Shown: positions 55,901 to 64,000 of the stretch, one piece after another
Layout of the letters: each line of letters starts with the position of its first letter
Position numbering within the stretch: the stretch's first letter is position 1
Source of the DNA: Tillandsia leiboldiana
Lineage: Eukaryota; Streptophyta; Magnoliopsida; Poales; Bromeliaceae
Assembly: GCA_029204045.2 (NCBI GenBank)
Contig: CM055077.1
Location: 5,439,736 to 5,503,735, forward strand
Reading direction: 5' to 3'
Length of the DNA: 64,000 nt
Program-made: the position numbers and the translations under genes
The notes under the pieces: generated by a model
Databases searched by the model: none
Told to the model about the DNA's origin: nothing
The model's input: the letters and a program-made list of their open reading frames with translations, nothing else

Positions 55901-58900
55901 CAAAGATACTGTCCAAGTAAAACTTCTTGTTAACTGTTCTTTGTTACAGTACCAATTATATCTGGGCAGCCTTTTGCAATAGCATAAATTTTTTCTAAAC
56001 CAGCGTCTTCCATCCTTATCAAATTTTGATAGCTCCCTTTGTTTGGAATGCTTGATTTATTATGGATTGATGTTTTTGCAGGCCAAAGCTGATGACATTG
56101 CAAAATTGATGAATGAGAATGAGCAATTGAAATCTGGAATTGAGGATTTTAAGGTAGTCATGGGCCTCGTGATTTTCTTTTCTTTTTTGTTCTACCATAT
56201 TAATGATGTATCATATTTTTTAAACATCGTTGATCCTTGTCCATGAAAAGTCCAATGTAGCTTTTTAACTCCTGATGGTTGATTGGGAGCAATGGCAACA
56301 GTTTGGTGAATCTTTCTTCAATGATGCATATTATCAAATTCTTTTGACAATCACTTTATTGCAGAGGAAGTCCATGGATTCTGAAATTGATGCGTTGAAA
56401 GAGGAATATCACCAAAGGGTAGCATCTCTTGAAAGGAAGGTACATTTGATCCTCGTTGAAGCTCTCTCTCCCTCTCTCTTACACGCGCACTGGCATCACA
56501 CAGATGACAGCACGGCAAGCGAGTGCAAATAAACTCCACTTAGTAACGGGATGCGGATACTTTATCACTAGATAGTCACAACATAACTATTATGAGTTGG
56601 AGTTCATTAATGTCGCTCTTAGTTTGGAGTTGGGTGTGGTAACTGGTAACTATTGCACAAGCCTCATCCCATAGACTGTTGAAAATGAAATTAAGCTTTT
56701 TCCTTACCGGTAATCTTATTATGTTCATTTATGGTATTGTATCTGACACAGAAAAGTACACAGGATATTATTATACACTTAAATGCAAATTAGCAGAATC
56801 TTAAGAGTTTGTCATATGCTGTTGCGGGCATGGAGAATATACTTGCTTTCCTATTAACATGTTACCTTGCACTTCATAGGTCTATGCACTGACCAGGGAA
56901 AGAGATACATTAAGGAGGGAGCAAAGTAAGAAAAGTGATGCAGCTGCTCTTTTGAAAGAAAAGGATGAGATAATCAATCAAGTCATGGCTGAAGGTACAC
57001 CTCTAGGAATCTTGGGCATATCTCTAGGAATCTTGGGCATATATATTATCTTATTGTCCTTTAGATGTTATTCTGCTACATCGTTCATACATTCATCACT
57101 TCGTTGAGTGCGAGTCTGATTTCTAGTGTGATGATGCCATGAGATATATAAGGTTTTAATGGCCATAAATTGTCAAAAATTAGTAACAGAAATAAGTAAA
57201 ACTGGACAACCACTATTAAAAATATACTTGGTGTTGCTGACGGTATTTGCTAATATGATTTTGGTGTTCTCATACTTCGAAGTTTGAACAAGTAGTATGT
57301 TAATAAAATATCATATTGTCGGTTGAATTGTTTAGATTTTGTTATTTAATTTCAGAGGATGTTCATTTTTTAGTCTGACTTAAGATATGCCATCCAGCTA
57401 ACTCACTGGGTGCCTTGGGGGAGCCTTTGGCAGAACCTTGTTCTTTGACAAATAAATTCTTGCTTTTAAAGACCTTATCTGAATGAAGGATTTTATTTCT
57501 GCAAAAAAAAGAAAAAAAAGAAGTTAAATGCGTGATGGCGAGTATGCTCTAAGAGTAAACCAAAAGTTGTTAGTTATTTAACCTCTAGTTCCTTTTATAA
57601 CATTAAATTTGAAGGTCAAGCTACAATGACCTTAATCTCTTCATTGACATGACAGTAACATCTGTGATGATTTATTTGGATCCCATACTAATGGTAAATC
57701 TGGTATTGTATTTTGGGTGATGTAACTTCTGAGTACTAGATATTTGACAATTATAATTGACTCTGCCAAAAGGTTTGTTTACCTAATAAGAACTACGATG
57801 GATATTCACTAATTTGCTTCACTAGAAAGCTAGTTGTACTAACAGGACACGGCATCATATTTACATTATTGCATGTAATTTGATGTGTTATCTCTCTATT
57901 ATTCCACAGCAATGGCTTTTGGATATCTGCATATTTCTTATGATCATTTCTCTGTACTGGTGGAACAGGCGAAGAGCTATCGAAAAAACAAGCTGCGCAA
58001 GAGGCCACTATGAGGAAACTAAGGGCTCAGGCATGATATATGAACTGTTGATCTTTTCAATTTTTTTTGATCTTTAAATGAATAGCTTGGTTTTATCAAC
58101 TTTTGTTACTTTGTTTCACTGAAGCCAGATACGAGAGCTTGAAGAAGAAAAGCAGAGGCTCAACTCAAGGCTTCAGGTAATTTAACAATCAATCTCCATT
58201 ATCAACCATTTAAAATTGTGAAAATTTGCTTCACTAGATTTGGTTCTTTTCACGAACGTACGGCATTTTAAGTTCGTTAAATGGAACAACATATATATTC
58301 AGCTATATGGTTTTTCCTTATTTAATAACACATTTTCTTGTCTACTTGTTGAACAATAATTCATCTTTGTTCCATACTCATGTAAATGATTATGTAAATA
58401 TAGATACATCAAAAATTTATAATAAGAGAAATAATTATTTGTCAGGTAAAATATGTTATGGTGGACATAGGAACCCTTTTAGGAAAGAAGTGTATTATAG
58501 AGGAAAAGAGAAAAAAGTGCTTCATCTTTTGGATTTTTTATATAAATTTATTTTTCATGTGCTGCAGTTTGTTACATGTGCTAATTTTGCTCTAAATTAC
58601 TGTTTCTGGGATGAAATGTATTTGTGAAAATGTCTTTGCATTAGCATACTGAAATCTTATCGTGGATCTGTTTACAATAACACTGCACTTAAAGAGATGC
58701 ACATCTTATAACTTAGAGCTGCTTTATTTAGGAGCATTTTTTGGTCTACACAATAGGAAGGATCCTGTTGGTGTACTCTACTCCACATCTAAGTAAAAAA
58801 GAAAAAAAAGTAAATTAACAAATTGTTGCTTAATCGAAAACATGGGGAGGTTGCTACTAAAAAATTTGTCTTTCACTTTTCTCTTACTGTGCACATGAAA

Positions 58901-61900
58901 CCTGTATTACTACACTCTGCCCCCTGGCCTTGTTTTCTAATAATTTGTTCATTGCACTTAAGGAAAATTTTGTGTGGCATTCATCAGGCAACTTCTGTAT
59001 ATTGATACTTACAGAACTAACTCCAGCTTTTCTGATGGCATTTCTATCCAGTTAATGAACAAGAAGTTTACTGCATGTTATCATGAAGGTTTCTAGATCA
59101 AAGATTGTTTTCATTGTATCCACCTTTCTTTTTGTGGATAGAAATTAGTGAAGAATATTTTCTTTTCTTGTGTAGCCTTGGATGTAATTTTCCTGAACAT
59201 TTTCTTTTGGCTAGCATTTTACTAAGTTCTCCTGAAAATGTTAGGTAGAGGAGACAAAAGTTGAAAGTCTTAAGAGAGACAAGGCAGCAACTGAAAAGTT
59301 GCTGCAAGAAACCATAGAGAGGAATCAAACAGAACTTGCTGCTCAGAAGGAATTCTACGCCAATGCACTTAATGCAGCTAAAGAAGCTGAGGCATTAGCG
59401 GAGTCACGAGCTAACAACGAAGCCAAAATTGAACTTGAAAGTCGGTTAAGAGAAGATGGTGAAAAGGAAGCAATGCTTGTTCAGACACTCGAGGAGCTTA
59501 GACATACGTTGACTAGGAAAGAGCAAGAGGTAGCTGCTGAAGCCAGATATCTCAATTTATATGTTATTAGACTATCTGCTTTTGTAGCTAGACATGTTGA
59601 ATTGTTCATAACTTATATTGGTATATTTACCTGGGATGTTCATCCTTTATGAACCTGTCAGTACATGAAAATTCACTCTTTTAAGTAACATGCAGGCTGC
59701 CTTTAGAGAGGAAATGCTCAAAAGGGATTTTGATGATCTTCAAAAGCGTTATCAAGTGAGTGTTGCTTTCCAATTATCTGGCAACATCTTTGTACTCTTA
59801 CGCTGATATGATTCGTGGATTTACAAGTTTTTCACCTTATCATGGATTGTCTGATTCTCCAGGCCAGTGAACTTCGCTACAATGAGTTGATCACACAAGT
59901 TCCAGAGTCAACTAGGCCGCTTTTACGGCAAATTGAAGCAATGCAGGTCATTTTTTTGAAGAGCTTTTATTTTCCCCCTACTTACTGTTCTTTTAGCTTT
60001 CTGTGTATGATGCACCGTCTAAGAACATAAATATAATATTTCTTTTTGTAGTTTTTGCATTTTTATGATACCGACTTGCAGCCGATTGTAGTAATTCTTA
60101 AACTTAACAGGATACAGCTGCTCGGAGAGCAGAAGCTTGGGCTGGTGTAGAGAGGGCCCTCAACTCTCGCCTCCAGGTTTTCTTCTTCCTCAGTTATTTC
60201 GGTGTTTGTATATTCTTGTCGATGTTGCTACTTAACGATATGTGAGACTAAACCATGAAACTAACGTGTCGTATGGTTTGAAGAATGCATCAATTTTACA
60301 ACTCTAGAACAAGTGCTGATATCATTGCCAGGGTCATTTCTAGTTTTCCACAAGTCGTTTGTTTTGTCCATTTTTAAGTACATCTTTTGATAGGCTCTAA
60401 CAATATTCAACTTGAATTGACAGGAGGCAGAAGCCAAAGCTGCAACGGCAGAGGAAAGAGAGCGATCTCTAAATGAGCGTCTCTCTCGAAGTTTATCTCG
60501 AATAACTGTTTTAGAGACCCAGGTTCTTCCTTCTCCATTTGTTTTCTTGCAGGCATATTTGGATTACAAAGGATTTATCATCTAATTATTGATATTATTC
60601 TTCTCAGATTACATGTCTTAGAACAGAGCAAACACAGCTGAGCCGATCTCTTGAAAAGGAACGACAGAGAGCATCTGAAAGTAGGCAAGAATATCTAGTT
60701 ATAAAAGAGGAAGCAGCAACTCAAGAAGGTAGGGCTAAACAACTTGAACATGAAATTAAAGAGCTTAGGACGCAACACAAAAAGGAGTTGCAAGATGCAA
60801 CAGGGTCAAAAGAACTTCTCGAGAAGGTTGGTTGTCAGGAACATGCATCATCTTGGCTCAAAATATAACTTGCCTGTAAATTTAGATATTTATTTTTGTA
60901 ATGCTGCTTCCACAAATATGATTTCCTCTTAGTAGCAATAGCTTCCAGTAGTCTTCCCTTATTGTGAGCCGTAATTTGGTGTAATTTTATTTGAATATCA
61001 GGGTTGTAGTGATGACAACACATCATTGACTAACATCTTAAAAGCTCGCACATAACTTGTTTTCTCTTTATGAAGAAGCAGATGGCTGCCATAGGCAGCA
61101 ATTGATATTCATGGGAGATAATAGTCCTTGTTAGTAATTCATTGGCTGGGTTCGTTTCTCCTAACACTCGACAATTTCTTTTAATTTTTATACATTCCTA
61201 CAAAAATTCGGTAATGTGAGGTAAATCTATTGGTGCTTTTGCTCGTCAAACTCTCAAAAGTAAACTATACTCCATCCTATCTGATGATTTTGTTGAACAG
61301 TCTTGATTTACTTTTTGATCCATAATCAGTTAACATTTACAGCATCAACTTTTTGAATAATTGTATTTTCAGGAACTTGAAAGGGAAAGAAGTGCTAGAG
61401 AAGAATTAGAAAAAGCTGCTTCTCGTGAAGCACCTAAAGTTGTCAATCAAGATCTAATGAGTAATTTCAAGTCCTTTTGTTGCAACTTCCTATAGAAATT
61501 GAATTTCTTGATCCTTCAGTTGGCTTCTTCGGCTCATCTTTGTTTTCTTTCTTTTCTTTTTCCTTTGAAGGATACAACCCCATTAGAAAACTTTCAAGTG
61601 CTGGGAGTCTGAATAGCATTGAAGAAAGCTTTTTCTTGCAAGCATCTTTGGATTCGTCTGACGGTTTCCTGTCTGAAAGGAGAATGCCCGGGGAAAGTAA
61701 TGTTTCCCCATATTTCCTGAAAAGCATGACACCAAATGCTTTCGAAGCTGCACTTCGTCAGAAGGATGGTGAACTGCAATCTTACATGTCGCGCCTGGTA
61801 TGCAACATTATTATTTTTATTTTGTAGGTCATCAAGTAGAGAAAGATGTGATGTTGCAGCTATCTTCTGCAGAAATGGACAAATTTCTTTGTCTGTAGCT

Positions 61901-63640
61901 CCTCCGAAAACAATTTGTATATATAGTGAGCTAGAACAGATGGAAAATGGAAATATTGTTTTTCGCTATTCTACTGTATGAGAAAGAGCTAGGCTGGTTT
62001 GTTTTCCTGTCTTATTTGAAACTTGCTCACTTATGAGTTATGTCCACATCACTGTCCTATTTTTGAACTGACTAGGATTTGTGTGATCAGCACACTTGCC
62101 CTTGGGACCAATCGAGGTATAGGTTACAGCCTGCATGCTGATGTATATCCCATCTATTTAAACTGCATTTGTGCATGGGCAGGGATGTATAAATACATCT
62201 TTTTTTTTCTTTTCCAAAGAATCATACTGTCATGCATCTTGTTAGCTTTACACGCCTTTTTTTTAATTCTCATTTAGCGTTTTTTCAGGTAGTAAGGAAA
62301 ATCTTTTCATTGTGTGTTTCCTGAGAACTACTGGTATATAACTTTGTCAAACTTTTGACTCTCCTTGGAGAACTAGTTTTATATGATTCATGAATTTCCG
62401 TGCTTTGTTAAGTTCGTTATGCATTTACCTGATGAAGCTGGTTTTCTGTTGAAGTATTGGTGGTGGTGTTATTTTTTTGTTTATATTCTTCATTCATTCC
62501 TTTTTTTTTTTTAACTTTATCATGTGTTTTTCCCTTATGATATATAAAATGCTCACTAGTCTTTTTTTCTTTTTCCATTTTAAAATTTTAGATGACTGAA
62601 CCATCAAACTGTTATGCAATAATAAATCCTTACAGTTTAATTTATACTTTATACAGGCCTCATTGGAGTCTATCCGCAACTCACTAGCTGAGGATCTGGT
62701 GAAAATGACTGAGAAAGTAATTATCAACTAACAGAAGTTTGTAAATCTTGATCTGCTATGCTTTATGATTTTCCATAATAATCATAAAAAGCTCTTTCAT
62801 GCCAGTACGAAAAGTTGAAGGTAGAAGCAGCTGCTTTGCCTCGTTTACGGGACGAGCTGGATGCTTTAAGGCGGCGCCACTCTGCAGCACTGGAACTTAT
62901 GGGCGAACGTGACGAAGAGGTATCCTGCTCTTTTGCACTGGTATCTTAATTTGTTGTTTAATCATTTAATCACAGTACCGCATACCAAACTTCTGTCCAG
63001 AGAACAATCAAATTTATAATAATCCACGTTTTACCTTGCCTCTGAAATTGACTGATCCACTTGAGTTACCTTCACTGTAAATTTTTTTCTTTGGTGATAC
63101 TGTGTCGATTTTCTCGCATGTTGGAGTGATTCTTCTTTTGTGACAGCAAGTTACGCGGGGTGAGGAATCTGTTATCTTAGTGTGGTTTAGAAAGAAATAA
63201 GCTTCTTTCTCAGTTTTATCTAATTTATTACATCACCAAGACTCGCACAATTTCTGTCGCGCCAATCTCCTTGCTTTCTGCTGTTCCTTTTTTACGTGTA
63301 TGAGATCTGATGTCTGAACTCTGGAGCCGAAAATGTTCAGTTTAATATGTCCTCTTTCTGTATGAAAGGAAACCAAAATATCTCCTTGTTCCTTATAGCT
63401 TGACTTTGCTTTTCTTTTCACAACATGAATTGCAGTTGGAGGAGCTGCGAGCCGATATCGTCGACCTGAAGGAGATGTACAGAGAGCAAGTTAGTCTGCT
63501 TGTGAACAAGGTAGAGAAACCTGCCCGTTAATTCTTTTCCTTCTTTTTTTAATTTTCTTCTAGACGGGTTTTTCTATACTACAATTATTTATCCTATCTA
63601 TTTTCTCAAGCAGATGCAGATGTTAAGTTCCTCAGTTTAA
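52984..63640 (+). CDS. GC5: Golgin candidate 5 (TMF homologue), Golgi coiled-coil tether
   Basis: 19 coding exons, 968 codons, close to the ~956 residues I recall for Arabidopsis GC5. Exons: 52984-53125, 54069-55057, 56082-56153, 56365-56439, 56880-56994, 57969-58030, 58129-58176, 59245-59529, 59696-59755, 59863-59946, 60111-60176, 60424-60522, 60608-60826, 61373-61460, 61571-61797, 62657-62716, 62806-62919, 63436-63510, 63614-63640. All junctions keep frame. The start MAWFGKVSLGGLQDLAGAVN matches the family. Residues ~50-340 are acidic, Ser/Glu-rich and poorly conserved; from ~345 to the end it is coiled coil, including QVPESTRPLLRQIEAMQ and the C-terminal TMF domain (LEELRADIVDLKEMYREQV). 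The TMF C-terminus binds Rab6-class (plant RAB-H1) GTPases at the Golgi rim and supports vesicle tethering. One intron uses a GC donor, and exon 54069 has an in-frame 51-base duplication. The last 9-codon exon is less certain. Introns over 300 bases (for example 53126-54068, 55058-56081, 56995-57968, 58177-59244, 60827-61372, 61798-62656, 62920-63435) show no other gene. Confidence 0.93.
54713..54814 (+). repeat. GC5: in-frame 51-base tandem duplication in the golgin gene
   Basis: Two 51-base units (54713 and 54764) encode VGSKYDDANMQSDNHEA and VGSKYDDGNVQSDNHEE. They differ at four bases or so. They lie in the acidic N-terminal region, outside the coiled coil. Confidence 0.95.
58031..58128 (+). 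other. GC5: GC-AG intron in the golgin gene
   Basis: The exon ends ...AGGGCTCAG (58030) and the next bases are GCATGA, with no GT available in frame. The acceptor is GAAGCCAG (58128). Joining gives the conserved LRAQ-IRELEEEK series in frame. GC-AG introns are a known minor class. Confidence 0.8.
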
Positions 63641-64000
63641 ACACCCAGCTCACGATTTCCCCGATACCAAGATGGTTGAAACAACAAAGCTGTCTCAATC
63701 CTGCTTGATTATTTTTTGAGTGCAGACCTAGAAGTTGAGCGGATTCTTTAAAATTTTTTTCTGACTCCAGGAATCTCATAGCCTTCACTCCAGAGCCTCT
63801 TCAACCGCCTTTTAAAGAAAATTTTCCGAACTGGGGTTCATGCTGTACCCTGTAGTGTATATTTGTATCGGGCGTATTTGTTTGTCATACGGCAGACCTT
63901 TTGCGGTAAGCTGATGTATATGTGCCCAAATCTTCACTAGTTGGATTTTTGTTTCTTTTATTTTATTTTTAAAAAATCATTATAGTGGAATTTCTCTTAG
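63641..64000 (+). other. 3' UTR and downstream of the golgin gene
   Basis: After the TAA at 63638-63640 there is T-rich non-coding sequence. The poly(A) site is not determined; TTGTAT and TGTATA elements near 63860-63920 are plausible far-upstream signals. Confidence 0.5.

Noticed and set aside
59530..59652. Read-through of exon 59245-59529 into the following intron
   Set aside because: A GT donor at 59530 and an acceptor at 59695 restore the conserved KEQE-AAFREEM frame; the extra residues have no family match.

Overview
This is nuclear DNA of a flowering plant. It holds one host gene with many introns and about 50 kb of nested and decayed transposable elements. The host gene encodes a plant Golgin candidate 5 (TMF) protein. 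The element mix (a Sirevirus-type Ty1/copia element, Ty3/gypsy-like solo LTRs, a CACTA-type fragment) fits a monocot, but the sequence alone does not settle the species.

Layout. 1-427 is the end of a large LTR. About 900-3531 is a CACTA-like remnant with a TNP1/DUF8039-like coding scrap. 3532-5040 is a piece of an outer large LTR. Into that LTR a second large LTR (starting at 5041, target duplication ACTAG) was inserted. Into the second LTR an 11.5-kb Sirevirus (5513-17033, minus strand, target duplication CTAGA) was inserted. It carries gag, protease, integrase, RT/RNase H, a third envelope-like ORF and 1.29-kb LTRs. The second LTR then continues to a gap of exactly 100 N (18801-18900).

After the gap the sequence 3978-18800 is repeated almost in full as 18901-33749. 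The repeat has the same nested elements, the same target duplications and the same left-versus-right LTR variants. The copies differ mostly by 1-base insertions and deletions. The simplest reading is two overlapping contigs of one locus that were not merged, so the second Sirevirus is probably not a second biological copy. Past 33749 the middle LTR ends (34224) and the outer LTR resumes to about 35862.

From there: the 3' end of a gypsy element with its LTR (35863-37391); intergenic DNA with a degenerate GGTTCGGTT-rich array (38522-38830); an old, broken copia element (39481-45505) whose gag/protease region is replaced by a GC-rich array and a long (TA)n tract; a decayed gypsy integrase (about 45690-46260); and an intact 4.64-kb solo LTR with target duplication TTTTC (46791-51430). 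That solo LTR ends about 1 kb upstream of the host gene.

The host gene runs from about 52.4 kb to about 63.9 kb on the plus strand. It has a 5'-UTR intron and 19 coding exons (968 codons) and appears intact. The strongest element biology is in the Sirevirus: a phased array of GATCCGGATC palindromes in U3 just upstream of the LTR TATA box. The same palindromes recur inside the element upstream of the envelope-like ORF, followed by a good candidate 5'-UTR intron. This suggests that ORF has its own promoter module.
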